Positions 44,201 to 55,930 of a stretch of 64,000 nucleotides of DNA are shown here, in pieces. Below the pieces are notes generated by a model that made no database searches, had not been told where the DNA came from, and saw only the letters and a program-made list of their open reading frames with translations. A program made the translations under genes and the position numbers. How positions within the stretch are numbered: the stretch's first letter is position 1; each line of letters begins with the position of its first letter. This DNA is from Chrysomallon squamiferum (taxonomy: Eukaryota > Mollusca > Gastropoda > Neomphalida > Peltospiridae), in NCBI GenBank assembly GCA_012295275.1, contig CM022670.1:15806198-15870197 (forward strand), in the 5' to 3' direction.

Positions 44201-45811
44201 AATAATAATAATATGCCAACAATTCAAATACCAAAGCTGGTAAATCAATATTAGTGAATTTTGGATCAAATTTTATTTTAATAGAATTTCAGAAATCTGA
44301 AATTATAAATCATATTAGTGAATAAATAATTTGGTTTCTCTGCATTAAAAATTAGAAATAAATTTTTACTGATAAATAAATGCAAGTGTTTCTGCCATCA
44401 TCTCTTGGATCTATGACCACCAATATCCACAGACATACCCTGATACTTCATATATTTAGAATAATATTTCCAAACCACACTGCAAATTTCTGAGGTACTA
44501 TACTCAGATACTGTAATTGTAGGTAAACTTGAGAATACAACTGAATAATACACTGAAAGACTTGGATCAGGCATTGTTTGTTTTGATTTCATCAACACTC
44601 TGAAAAAACTGGAAGACAGATAAAATTTGAAAAATTTATAGTCAATGACCACCAAAGTATTCAACTGTTCAGTGACTTGTTCAAAGATCTGTGTTGTGTT
44701 AAAATAAATATTTTTTTTTTAAACACATTTGGCTTTTTTGTCTAATTTCTTCTTCACAAAGTTTTACTACTCACTAAAGTTTATCATTTCTCACTGACTC
44801 GAGACAGAGAAGTCACTTCTCCCTGTTTTTTATGTCTAGTGTTTACTATTAAATTAAAATGAACTGGAAACTATTTCATCTGAACACAGCAAAATTATTT
44901 ATAGATTTGTGTACATGCAGAAGATTAAAAACCTTTGTTATGACAATATTCTTGTCATTGACAAATATAATTTAAGGTAACTACCAGCAATTAAGAGAGA
45001 ATGACTATTAACAAAGTCCAAATGATGTCAAGTAATCATGCTTATAAAAGTGCATCTTCAGACTGATGAATTAAGCATTTTATTAATTGTATATACAGTA
45101 CATGCTTCTCTTTCTTTCTTTTTTGAGATATCAAACATTTAATTAATTTTGTCATCAGGTTTTGGATGTAACTGCAGAAACATTATACAATATGTGATCC
45201 TCAACAAAACTGCATTTAAGACAGATTTTCTAAAGATCTTTCACATTTTGTGCAAACCATTCTAGAAAAGCTTATCATGTCTGTCTTTTTTTTAATGCTA
45301 ACATTAGCCTAAATATATTTGCTATATTTATGGACAATAATCTTTGCTTTTTGTTAATAAACAATAGTCTATTTTTAACAATAGAATAAAATTCTAAATT
45401 AGTCAGTAACACATCAGAGAAAATGCCAATATAAAAACAAATAAATTTTAATTTGACACATCAATTTAAAATTTGCCTGAAATAAATGTTAAAATAATTA
45501 TTTGGCTTTATGATATACAGTTATGATACCAAGCTTTTAAATTTTCACAAATAATATTATAATTAAGATTTTATCTGACAATAAAATGTACTTTTCAAGT
45601 TCCATCTTCAAATAATTTAAACGATCAATTTCTACTTATAAACTATAACCAGCATTACACAAAAGTATAATAAAAAAAGACTCTCTACATTATTTAACCA
45701 GATCATAAATTTATACTTACTTGTCATATTTGAACTTCTTATCAGTAGAGAAATAATAAATTCCTGAGGTCGGCTTTGGCGACTTCTTTAAGCTTACAAA
45801 ATACAAATGTC
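35248..45811 (-). CDS. CDC14: CDC14-family dual-specificity protein phosphatase (first exon uncertain)
   Basis: Thirteen phase-consistent exons in transcript order: 45811-45721, 44183-44108, 43528-43442, 43182-43103, 41993-41927, 41487-41425, 40848-40758, 38694-38464, 38364-38226, 37942-37816, 37464-37373, 36936-36817 and 35335-35248 (TAA). Together they give about 449 aa. The N-terminal CDC14 domain reads [64 protein letters not shown] and [16 protein letters not shown]. The catalytic domain has [24 protein letters not shown] and the signature [11 protein letters not shown] (Cys-x5-Arg) split across two exons, then [17 protein letters not shown]. The tail carries a basic cluster KKKRR and Ser/Asn-rich sequence. 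By family it dephosphorylates CDK sites in cell-cycle and ciliary roles. Through the exon ending at 38226 (FLEE) it is secure; tail exons are inferred from phase and splice sites. Confidence 0.92.
35490..35729 (-). other. Exon-like open segment, possible alternative 3'-terminal exon
   Basis: After acceptor ATTATTTTAG the phase 0 frame is open for about 79 codons ([15 protein letters not shown]...; ends VYDLLSCY and TAA). It is in phase with the segment at 36176-36048. Composition is more balanced than the flanking sequence. It is not recognised as any family. Confidence 0.3.
36048..36176 (-). other. Exon-like segment in the CDC14 3' region (alternative tail)
   Basis: Acceptor TATCTTCCAG and donor GTGAT|GTAAGTC bound 129 bases open in phase 0 for 43 residues ([20 protein letters not shown]...). 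Joined from the exon ending at 36817 (phase 2) it would instead give [10 protein letters not shown] and stop at 36146. Joined from the exon ending at 37816, or from a shortened 37464 exon ending at IYCESSA (donor GTCAGT), it stays open into the segment at 35729. It could be an alternative CDC14 terminus or part of another transcript. No homology was recognised. Confidence 0.35.
39485..39572 (-). other. Duplicated alternative CDC14 exon opening with TGA
   Basis: It lies between the exons at 40848-40758 and 38694-38464. After acceptor CCCTGTAG the minus strand reads TGA, then [28 protein letters not shown], and ends in phase 1 at donor TTTG|GTATGA. This is a second version of the preceding exon ([21 protein letters not shown]...). 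Lengths of 88 and 91 nt leave the same phase, and the donors share GTATGA. It is nearer the human sequence (RVENGDFNW...SGPHPKSKIENG) than the exon used in the main model. The codon aligned with human Arg is TGA, one C-to-T change from CGA. Substituting it for the other exon stops at the junction; including both stops after four codons. Confidence 0.8.
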
Positions 45812-46669
45812 CTGTAAAATAAAAGTTATACCTTATATTGCTTCTGAAAAAAGAAAAAGGCACAGCACATAATTTGATGGAAGTATGTAATAATTGTAAC
45901 AATACATGTTTAAGAATTCTATTTCTTTCTTGTTTTTAAAATATAACTAATCATAACAGTGAACACAAAAGTAATGGACCTTTAAAGTATCAGAATGTAG
46001 ACTATTAAAAATAATAATTTGTAAAACAATTTATTGTCATTAAACTTTATTTTTTTAATCTTATTTAAAGTAGGGGAAAGAACTCTAAATCAGGACTTTT
46101 TTTTTTTTTTTTTTTTTTTTAAAACAAACCCGGCAATGGAAGTAAACATATAAACGGATGCCATCTTTACTAAAAAAGAAATTAAACATCCCTATATACA
46201 AGTCAGACTTTTGGTTGATTCAAAACAAAAAATCTAGCTCGTATTAATAGACACAATAAATGAATAATTACGTGTTCAAATGCCATCATATGATCATTCC
46301 AAACGCGGACCAAAACAACATAAACATAAATAATAATTTACTGTCGATATTAAGGTTAGGTAATCCTTTAGAAATAAAAAATTAAAAAATCATATAAAAC
46401 TGTATAAACCCGTTTTCTTTTGTCCAACTTATCATGTCGATAACTTTTTCCAACGATAAAACAGGCACCTACGCTGTCGCGATTAGCGGTGTACATCATG
46501 TACTTCATGCGAGACAAAAATGTTACTTGTAAATAAAAATTTATCGTGAACGGCACCGATCTATTTTTGGAAATATATGTAACTTCTGACCTTTGCATAA
46601 GTTTTGTTTATAAAATATAAATAAATAAAATGACATACTTTTTCCGAAAACTTGATAGGCGTCGCTCAC

Positions 46670-46796
46670 TAGACGTGTTTGGATTGCATGGAACCGTTTT
46701 TCGTTCACCACCGGTTACAACAGTAGCATGGTTGACTGTGTTATCGTAGGAAGCAATTGACAGTTTTATAATTACACTGGCAGTATTGAACAACAT
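46670..46796 (-). CDS. Candidate first coding exon of the CDC14 gene
   Basis: The first secure CDC14 exon (45811) begins with two bases of a codon, so the preceding exon must end in phase 1. Minus-strand ATG at 46796 opens a frame of 42 codons starting MLFNTASVIIKL that reaches a fair donor TCTA|GTGAGC in exactly phase 1. It would give ...NTS-R-HLYF. It does not clearly resemble the usual CDC14 N-terminus (an ..FIKDRLYF context), so it may be coincidence, or the true first exon may be elsewhere upstream. Confidence 0.3.
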
Positions 46797-47958
46797 TTAA
46801 TAATAATAGAAGTCAGTAAAAGTTATTTTAATGAGAGAGTTATCCATTATCTCCTTATTAGTATTTAAAAAAAAAAAAAAAAAGGGGGCAATGACTGAAT
46901 CGTGTGAACGAGTTTTATTTTAACACTTAATTTTGACGTCATGGTTTTGGCAACGCTTTAAAATTATGCAAATGAAATCGACGCATAATGATAAACAATA
47001 CTGATCGAAATTCACCTGGAATAAATTCACAGTAAATCCTAATTGTGTCGAGTTCATTCATCACGACTTTGTATATGTTATATAATTCAAGACGATCGCC
47101 GATGTTGCGAAGCTGCGATTACTATGGTATTTACTGTCCACCTTGGAGTACAAAAAATTCCAGTTTATTGAAGTCTTAATCCTGGATGCGTGGCAGTACG
47201 AATGAACACGAATGCTTAACGAATAATAAGTTATTTTCACTGTAGTAATAATAATATCCTTGCCTTGTAAATAAATGTAACACCGTATCACCAGTTTGTC
47301 TTGACATACAATTTGAAAAGATAGAAGTGACAAACACTTGCACGTGACCAACTTTCAACCAATCGCTTACAAGAGCTGTCGCCGGAGACAATTTGGATTG
47401 ATCAATCCACTGTTTGGTGCAGTGGTTATCAAATGGTGTGCCCCACGAAATTCTAAGATCTAGGTTGATATTTGTGATGATAAAAAAATTGATTATGTTA
47501 AGAGCGGAAGGATATCCAGTAAGAAATAGCCGGTTGCCAGGAAGAAGATTTTATACACTTTGTAAACTCGTTTAAAACGAGTTTTGGCTGATGAGCAAGC
47601 ATGGCTGCTCAAGGCTGCGCAATAGTTTACCAGTGACAGTATCAGTGATAGGGTGCGCAAGAGTGATAAATAGCCAAAATTTTCTTGTGACACATATTCT
47701 TACCACTGTCACAGTCACTACCCATCTAAAACTTTAATACTTTATGGAATTTTAGCCTATTATAGTGTTAAATTTGTTAAAAATAAACGATTGATAAAAG
47801 TTTTCCCTCACTGCACAATGCACACCATTACAAATATAGCCTTTGTATAGTTTTTTGACAAATTAACTATCCATTGCTTTGTATTTCATATTACAATATT
47901 TTTGAAAAAATTGTCAAACTTCTCATCAGCACAAAACAGATGATGAATAAAATATACT

Positions 47959-48170
47959 CACATAAGGGCGGTAACTCTAAATATATCAGTGAACATCTCT
48001 CAACAAGGGCGGTAACTAAATATATCGGTGAACGTCTCTCACAGAAGGGCGGTAACTCTAAATATATCAGTGAACGTCTCACACAAAGGCGATAACTCTA
48101 AATATATCGGTGAATATTGTCTCACATAAGGGCGATAACTCTAAATATATCGGTGAACATCTCTCATAGA
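47959..48170. repeat. 41-bp minisatellite, five copies
   Basis: Five units starting near 47964, 48005, 48045, 48085 and 48127 share AAGGGCGGTAACTCTAAATA then TATC.GTGAAC.TCTCTCAC. Units are 40-42 bp. GGCGGTAA becomes GGCGATAA in the last two. The frame is open on both strands across several units, but no gene is implied. Confidence 0.92.
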
Positions 48171-48511
48171 AGAAAAACAAACGGTACAGATTCCAGACGA
48201 AATGAGGAAGAATCTGATATAGATGTAGACAATGATTATTAACCGTTGTAAATATGTATTTAAATATTTTTTCATTACATGTAATTCTTTGCAAACTATG
48301 GCTATTGTTTATGTCATCAAGAGTTGTCAGTTTTCCATAATTATTCTAGCTATAAAATATATTGAAACATTTGAAAAGTTATAAAATAAAAATTAAACAG
48401 TTTAATAAAGCATATAAAATAAATTTACTATTTTTGTTTATTGATTAATCTACTTATTATTATGGTTATTATTATCATCTCCATAATAGAAAACAAAGAA
48501 TTAAAATTGAC

Positions 48512-48550
<39 letters not shown>

Positions 48551-49297
48551 TTTAAGTTTTTCTCCAAAGTTTCAGTTCAGTTTAGAACAATTAGCAAATG
48601 AAAGATATAGTGACCAGTACTAGTATATTTTACAGATAATTAATTTTTTTTTTTTTTTTTTTTCATAATACTCAATATTTGTTTTCTTTTCATAAATAGA
48701 TAAAGAAATGGAAGAAAAACTGGTTTAAACTAATCTGTGTGGTGAATTTAGAGTGACCTGAATGGCAACACCATTTGGAAATTATTTTGCTATTACTATC
48801 ATTAACAGGATTATTATTGTTGTTGTGGCTTAATTAATGCCACTGACATTTTTTCTTTTTATTCTCTTATTTTTTTTTGGGGGGGAAGTGTGTTTTTTTT
48901 TTTAAATTAATTAATATTGTTATATTTTTATTCAGTCTATGGGGTTTTTTAAAATTTATTTGCACCATCAGTATTAAACATATATTCAGATAAAGAAAAA
49001 ATAATTATTATTATATTTTGTGTGTGTTTTGTTTGTACGTTAAAATACACACATATAAATTAATAAAAAGTGACAATAATTAGAAATTAAAAAAAAAAAA
49101 GTCACCTCTACATTTATTCCACCTGTTTGAAGGGAGACAACACCATTTTGTTTAATCATACTACAATAGTTAGATTTAGTTGACACGGATTATGCGCATA
49201 TAACAATATTCCTTAAAGACTGAGTTACCATATATCTCAAATCATACCATTACAGAGTATCAATAATCAAAATGATTGTTTTTATTGTTGTTCGCCT

Positions 49298-49325
49298 TCA
49301 TCGTCTTCTTCTTCTTCTTCTTCTT

Positions 49326-49383
<58 letters not shown>
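49298..49383. repeat. (TTC)n then (TTA)n microsatellite
   Basis: About 17 CTT units pass directly into about 10 TTA units. Confidence 0.95.
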
Positions 49384-49387
<4 letters not shown>

Positions 49388-50580
49388 TATTAATAATCTT
49401 ACAGTCGTTATTTATTTATTAACAAATGTTCAAAAGTAAAATTTAAATTTTTTTGTAATATATTAACATTCTGAAAACAAAAATAAAAATATTATTAGCA
49501 ATACGTTCATCCAAACCTTCAGAAACAATTCAGTTTTAGTACCGAACTATTGTTTCATTACTTTAGCGCCCGCTTATCAACTAACGTTGATTGTTAAAAT
49601 AAAATCTGACACTCACGTAAATATATATAATACATTTGTACCCAATTACAAAGGTTTCTATATAAACAATGACATACAAATAAACAAACCAAAATAAAAG
49701 TTCTGACAGTAATAATAAGGATATAACAGGATTTGTAACGTTTTGTTTTGCAATAAAAAATAAATTAAAACGGCTTTGATGAACCTGAAATAGCTGCGAT
49801 ATTGTTTTCATTTAATGCCCATATTAAAGCTGAATTAAATTACTGATGCATACAGATTATAGATAGCCCCCAGAGGGTTGAAGTATTTTGATTTATTTTT
49901 ATTTTTATTTTTGTATTTATTTATTTCCTAATTAAAGGCATATTATATACAGTTTAGTCAAACGAAGTCTAGATCAGTGTTTACGAGAGATAGTGACAGG
50001 AGAGAGAGTTCTAAAAATATATCAGTGGATATAAAGTGAGCAAACAGACTGAAATAATCTATATTTTCTGATTCAAAGCAAACGTGGTTAATATTACGTG
50101 CAGCATAAATTCTGCACTTTATCTCTGCATAACGGAACTAACGAAACTCTACATTAGTGCTGAATCACGGCAGGACGCGATCACGTAAACACCGATAATA
50201 TTAACTTGACATACGCAGTACACATATTCTGTACTTCAGCGGCGTAATACTGAATTAACAGAACGTCGCCTGAATGAAAACAGACTTCTGTGTCACACGG
50301 GGACACTTGAAAGACGTGTACTGTGTGGAATAACTGGTGTTTGCATGACTCCACGCGTGTTATAAAAATTGTAATTTATAGTCGCACGACGTAAAAGTTA
50401 CACCACTTCTTCACAGAGGCCGCATAAACGAGTCTCGGTATCTCTGACACACGCGTACCCTGCTGTGAGGCGAGGCCGTGTTCCTGCAGAGATATTACCA
50501 CAACATTTTCTTTGATCTCTAGGTCATTTCTACGGATGGGTGGCGAGGATGGAGTGAGAGATGCTCAATACCCTACACAA

Positions 50581-50613
<33 letters not shown>

Positions 50614-50696
50614 ATAAACATTTTAAAAAGTTATATTGTTACGGTAAAGATGAAGAAGCACTGTAAAAAAAAACTAAATGTTCTAATTTGTATTTT

Positions 50697-50740
<44 letters not shown>

Positions 50741-50982
50741 AAGTGTTGTTGACTCGTCAGAATTGAAACAGTTTAATAAGTAAACGAATTTCATAGTATC
50801 TGGGTTTTTTTTTTATTATTATTATTATTATTATACTGGCCATTTTATTTATGTCTTTTTACGTGCATGTAAACTACAACAAATTTCAACAACAACAAAA
50901 AATATTGATCAACGACTACAAGTAATAATATTACAACATGAAAAGCAAATGCCTTTCCTATTGCCACCCAAAACAAATTTAA

Positions 50983-51015
<33 letters not shown>

Positions 51016-51690
51016 AAATACAAATCGCATCAGGATTTTTATTGTTAATGTTGTTGTTGTTTTTTTTTTTTTATATTTGTTATTATATATGTGTGATAAA
51101 AAAATTTTTGTCGAGATAGAAACAAATCTAAGTTCTGAAAACATTCATGTATTTTACAGTGACATTAACAAAGATGCGAAAAAAAGGTAAATACTATGCA
51201 ACCACAGCAAACAGTTCAGACCTAACATACAAAGCGAAAAATGAAATTTCCAATATGTCGGTCTGTCATTGCCATAACGTATTTAAACAAGACATACAGA
51301 GTGTCTGTGTAAATGACTTCAAACAAGTCTTCTGGACACCGACTCACAGGTTGAAATGTAAACAAACCCATGTGGCCGCTCGCATACTTGGGGTCAAGGG
51401 TCACGTTATTTTTATCACGATTTTCCCCCAACTAACAGCAGCCGATTGGCCGCTGCCTAGTTGTGTCAAAGATCACGGGAAACGAAACGAGATTAGTGGT
51501 TCAGTGCGCGAAAACATTCAAATGAGTAGAGTGTGTGGCTGCAGAAGTTTTCGACTCGTGGCAACCAAAGTGTTGGATTTGTGAATATTCTTCAGACATT
51601 GTAAGCTAAACAAAACCAACCAAAAAAAAAAAAAAAAAAAAAAAAAAACCTAATGAGGATTTAGGAGTACTTTTATCATCTCTCCGAGAA

Positions 51691-51742
51691 ATGGGGCGAG
51701 GCATTACTGCATGGTTGTTACTGTTATTGCTGTATGTACAAG
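51691..51742 (+). CDS. Signal-peptide first coding exon of a secreted or membrane protein (partial gene)
   Basis: ATG at 51691 opens MGRGITAWLLLLLLYVQ. This has a short polar start with Arg, then a hydrophobic Leu-rich core, a classic signal peptide. It ends in phase 1 at a consensus donor CAAG|GTAAGTCG. Signal-peptide exons ending in phase 1 are typical of genes built from phase 1 extracellular domains (Ig, EGF, CUB, FN3 and similar), so a modular extracellular protein is likely; that is inference from gene structure. The upstream 250 bases are CpG-bearing and less AT-rich, fitting a promoter. No convincing second exon was found in 51743-64000, so the first intron probably exceeds 12 kb. Confidence 0.55.
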
Positions 51743-53911
51743 GTAAGTCGTTTTAACCATACTATATAAGTGTTTTGTCTGGCTTAAAATTATATATATA
51801 TATATATATACACATGTATGTCTTAATTCTTTTCTCTCTCCTCGAATCCTGTTTTTGTGCTCTGTGTTCAGGAAATCTGTTGCAATGGTAGTTCTTCGCG
51901 TGTATGTTTTTGCGTAAATAATGAACCCCCTTTCATGCTTGACAGAACTTTAATAATCCAGTACATTAATTGGTACAGAGAAGAAGAGGAACATAGAGTT
52001 GGGGCTTTTGCGTTTAAGACGCATCATATAGTATATTGTTGAGTACTGATGTTTTCAGTGAATGAATGTCGCGCTTGGCTTGTAATCGAAAATAGACGAT
52101 AAAAGGGGCGGATGAGATACAAGACTGAAGCTTTATTTTCTTGATTCGAACGCTTCTTATGTATTACATATTTTTGATATTATAACAGTTCCTTTACATA
52201 ATGCACTAGTTAATAAATAACGATCATATTTATAGATTTTTATTTTATTTTATTTTGTTATTTATTTTTTCTTTAAAAAATTCAGTAATTAAATCTTCTT
52301 AAATTCATAGGTCAAATAAGTAGAATCAGGTATTACAAAGTTCGCAATATTTTTTTTTTTTCATTTTAAAGATTATATATACAGTGCTTCTTCATCTTTA
52401 CAAAACAATATAATTTTTTAAATTTCTTATTAATTTGTATTAATTTTTTTTTGGTTTGTATTATTTTTGTAGAATATAAAATTTTCATAGAATATATATT
52501 TTATTTAATTTTTTAATTTTAATTTTTTTTGTTTTATTAATATATATATATCCTTTTTTTTTTAATGTTTGGACAAAGTTCAAATTAGGTTTAAATTTTA
52601 GTTTAAAATTGTTTTTACTCTTTTTTTTTCTTCCTTTTGTTTTGTCTTTTTGTTTTGATAAATTTCCTTATTGATGTTTGTTTTTATTCTTTTTTTCTTT
52701 TTTTTTTTCCTTCCTTAAATAAAAAAAAATAAAATAAAAAAATGGTTTAGATAGTTACTTTTGTTTCTGTTACATATTTTTTTTCTTTTTTTTTTATAAA
52801 TAATAATATAACCTAATCACATTATCAGTGATCCCAATAAATCTTTGCCGTGACTCTGGTGCATGTTTTAATTTGCCAGTAATTGAGATATCTGATTTGT
52901 GTGTTGTGATGCCCTGGGCATTGTACAATATTAAATAACTCAACTCTGTGACTGCCCTGAAGACAAGCTTTGATAAATATATATTTTTTTCTTATTATGT
53001 GCTCCCACTTAATCTCTCCTTTTCTCTACCGGTGTCGCACAGTATAAAGTATTTTACAACTAACTGTTTGAGCATAAGAGTTTCTGTCTGATGTGTGTAG
53101 ATTGTTTGTATTGTTTGCTGTAGTTAATAATTGTTGTATTTAAGTCATTTCAAATATGAATGGGTGGCATATGAAAATGTTTTTCGCTTTTGCTCATAAA
53201 TTGTCGAAAATTGTATTTTCAAAAATTCCCACTTAGCCTTTTGAAATTATGAACCCAAATTATTTAATGAAAATAAATTATAAATTTTCATAGTCAGTGA
53301 AGCTTTTCTCTTCTTCTAATTTATACATTTGATGAATGGTTTTTTTTCTGTAGATTTTACATATATTTGAATTTAAGCTGTTCTTCTCAAATCTACACAG
53401 ATTTGACAGGACAGTACAAACCTGTAAATGTTATGTTTCATCTCAGTTCCTTATCAGTTGAAGCTCTTTAATGAAACATTAGTAGTTTTATCTTTTTTCT
53501 GTTGAACACCATTTCTTCTTTTCTTTAAACTGGAACCAGTGTTTATCAGACAAGTGGAAATATCAGATGTACTTTGTGCACTGATATTTTAATCAGAATT
53601 AGTCAAAGTATTAACTGTTAAGACTCAAATTTTCTGTTTTATTCAGAGATCTTGATGTCTTCAACAAGATAAGAATTTTATAACTTAAAAAAAAAAAGAA
53701 GAAAAGAAATAAAAATAATGGTTTTGATTGTCAGAATCAAAGGTCCTTAGTTGTAATGTTACGATGCTGCCATTATCACTGGTGGAATTAGAACAAAACA
53801 AAACTGTGTTGTGGTTATTACAGGGTACTGAGAATTGATTAAGTGATATATCACTAAATGAGATTGTTAGTGATTTATCGATATTACTGGAGTTATGTGA
53901 CATACTTCAAA

Positions 53912-54003
53912 AACATACATACATACAAACATACATACATACATACATACATACATACATACATACATACATACATACATACATACATACATACATACAT
54001 ACA

Positions 54004-54039
<36 letters not shown>

Positions 54040-54052
54040 TACATACATACAT
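53912..54052. repeat. (ACAT)n microsatellite
   Basis: About 35 tandem ACAT units with a short (AT) interruption near 54033. Reading frames through it give His-Thr-Tyr-Ile or Met-Tyr-Val-Cys periodic peptides that are artefacts. Confidence 0.97.
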
Positions 54053-55675
54053 TTACACACACGTATGTGCGTACTTATTTATTATATACTCATACAACAC
54101 ACCCATAAAATACATTTCATAAACAAACCACCTCTGTAGTGTAAAGATGTTTTTATTTCTATCTTTGAGGTATATTTTTAGAAATAAGTCAGCTCCCCCC
54201 AAAAAAAAATACTGCCAATCTAGCATAATTTGCAAGCTGGTTAATTGGCTAATTATTTATGAACAATTTCTAGCAGCCATCTACAAAAAGAAAAAAGAAA
54301 AGAAAAAGTTTAAAAATAAAGAAAGAAATATTTGTGTGTATATTTAGGGGTTTTTTTTTGTTTTCTTTCTCTGTCGTGTATTATTGTATAGCTTACAAGT
54401 TCAATACTGAACATATTTCACATCTTCTAACTTCTAATTAAAGCAAACTTTGCAGCATTTTTAAGCTTCTTGAGAAAACTTTTGACTATCTTCATGTCAA
54501 CACTGGGCTAAATAACACCATTGGTTATGTTTCTTGATAGAACTCTCCCAGCTGGTTTCAATTTGCATAGACCTATTTTTTGGCCTCAGTTAGAAAAGAG
54601 AAAAATCTGCAATATACATATTATAACAATAACAGAACAATTTGTGAAATTTTGTTATGCATTCTTTCTAACACTTCCTAGCAATAAAATTAGTATATTA
54701 ATTAGCATGTTAACTCCAAATCAGCAAAAAAGCATTTCACGGACTGTTAGCCTAAAATTGTATAGCTTTTGTTTAAACATTTCCAAACTTATAAACCACT
54801 GCTTGTCATTTTCTAATTTTCACTATCATCTTTATGCTCAAGATCAATGGGGATTCTTTGGTCAAGAGTAGGTACAGAGGGGTCTATATCCACAGTTATT
54901 TTTACATAAATAAAAACATAATTTTTGTTAAAAAATGCTTTTGTCATCTAACAAAAAAAGTCATTAAAAAAAACCCCAACAAAACAATTTAAAAATACCA
55001 ACAAAAACCCCCATCAAAACATTAAAAGAAAGGGACGAACTTCCACTGGTTGTGTCAGAAATCAGAGATTAGTTTTATTTTGTGTTATGTGGGGGAATAT
55101 CAGCTGAAAGTTTGTCCAGTCTCACTTGCTGTACAGGTGTAATCATTATTGACACCTGTGATTTACAACATAACAATGTTACACCTCACTGCCTGCCACT
55201 CATTTGCTCTATCTTTAACAAATTGGTCTTAACACCCTTTACCCACCATTTCCTTTCCTTTGAATAAAAATTATGGTTACAAATGAGTGGATTACAGGAG
55301 GCTGAAACGTTCAAAGAAGGTGGGTACAGTTAAAGGAGACTGGTACATTTTTGCACACATCTGTTGTTTTTACATGAGAATATCAGTAGGAAGTCGCAGT
55401 CTAAGAGTTCATCATGGGATTATTTTCCACGATGTCAATGCCATAACACTTTTAGATAATACCACCACCAGCTTTAATCTTCGAGGCCAAAGTTGTAATG
55501 AGTTATTCATTTATGTTGCACGGTGTGTAATATTTTTCATATCTACTTGTGTGTGAATCCATTAGCTAATGCACACTAATAAACAGTACTGTGTCAAGAG
55601 CTGACAGCCGTCTGGTAATGTTTGGTTAATATCTGGTAGAAGTGCACCTTCTTTAGAATGATTTTATACTGGGTT

Positions 55676-55755
55676 TTCAGTAGAAGAAAGATGAAGGAAC
55701 ATATCCTGAATAACCTGATTTTTAAATTAATTTTAATTATTACTTTTTTTTTTTT

Positions 55756-55786
<31 letters not shown>

Positions 55787-55930
55787 AAGTTAATGATCAG
55801 ATTCATTAAAATTCGAATAGAGGAAAGATGAAGGAATATATTCTGGTTTTCTAATTTTCAAAATTGAAAGCAAAACATTTTTAATTATTTTTTTAATATA
55901 AAATAAATGATCTGATTCATTAAAATTTAA
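55676..55930. repeat. Two-copy degenerate duplication around an (AT)n run
   Basis: AGATGAAGGAACATATCCTG (about 55688) matches AGATGAAGGAATATATTCTG (about 55827). GATCAGATTCATTAAAATT (about 55795) matches GATCTGATTCATTAAAATT (about 55909). The period is about 115-140 bp. Confidence 0.65.

Larger units (their letters stand above)
46797..51690. other. Intergenic region between divergent CDC14 and a secreted-protein gene
   Basis: About 4.9 kb with no confident gene, presumably holding both promoters. It includes the 41-bp minisatellite at 47959-48170, (AT)n at 48513-48547, poly(T) at 48643-48663, (CTT)n/(TTA)n at 49298-49383, and T- or A-rich runs at 50581-50606, 50700-50737 and 51621-51648. Two stretches, about 50080-50560 and 51330-51600, are much less AT-rich and carry many CpG dinucleotides, suggesting promoter or unmethylated DNA. 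The second lies directly upstream of the signal-peptide exon. Confidence 0.5.

Noticed and set aside
47061-47391. Two overlapping minus-strand open frames upstream of CDC14
   Set aside because: No homology or signal was recognised, and neither links in phase 1 to the first secure CDC14 exon.
51147-51584. A 145-codon open frame on the + strand upstream of the signal-peptide exon
   Set aside because: It lies in CpG-bearing promoter-like DNA, has no recognisable domain or repeat, its first part runs through AT-rich sequence, and there is no splice context. Length alone is not enough in this less AT-rich patch.
53858-54139. Open frames encoding Thr-Tyr-Ile-His or Met-Tyr-Val-Cys periodic peptides
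   Set aside because: They are translations of the (ACAT)n microsatellite on both strands.
54521-54871. A 116-codon open frame on the + strand
   Set aside because: Biased Ile/Leu/Phe composition, no domain, no splice signals and no partner exons; compatible with chance.
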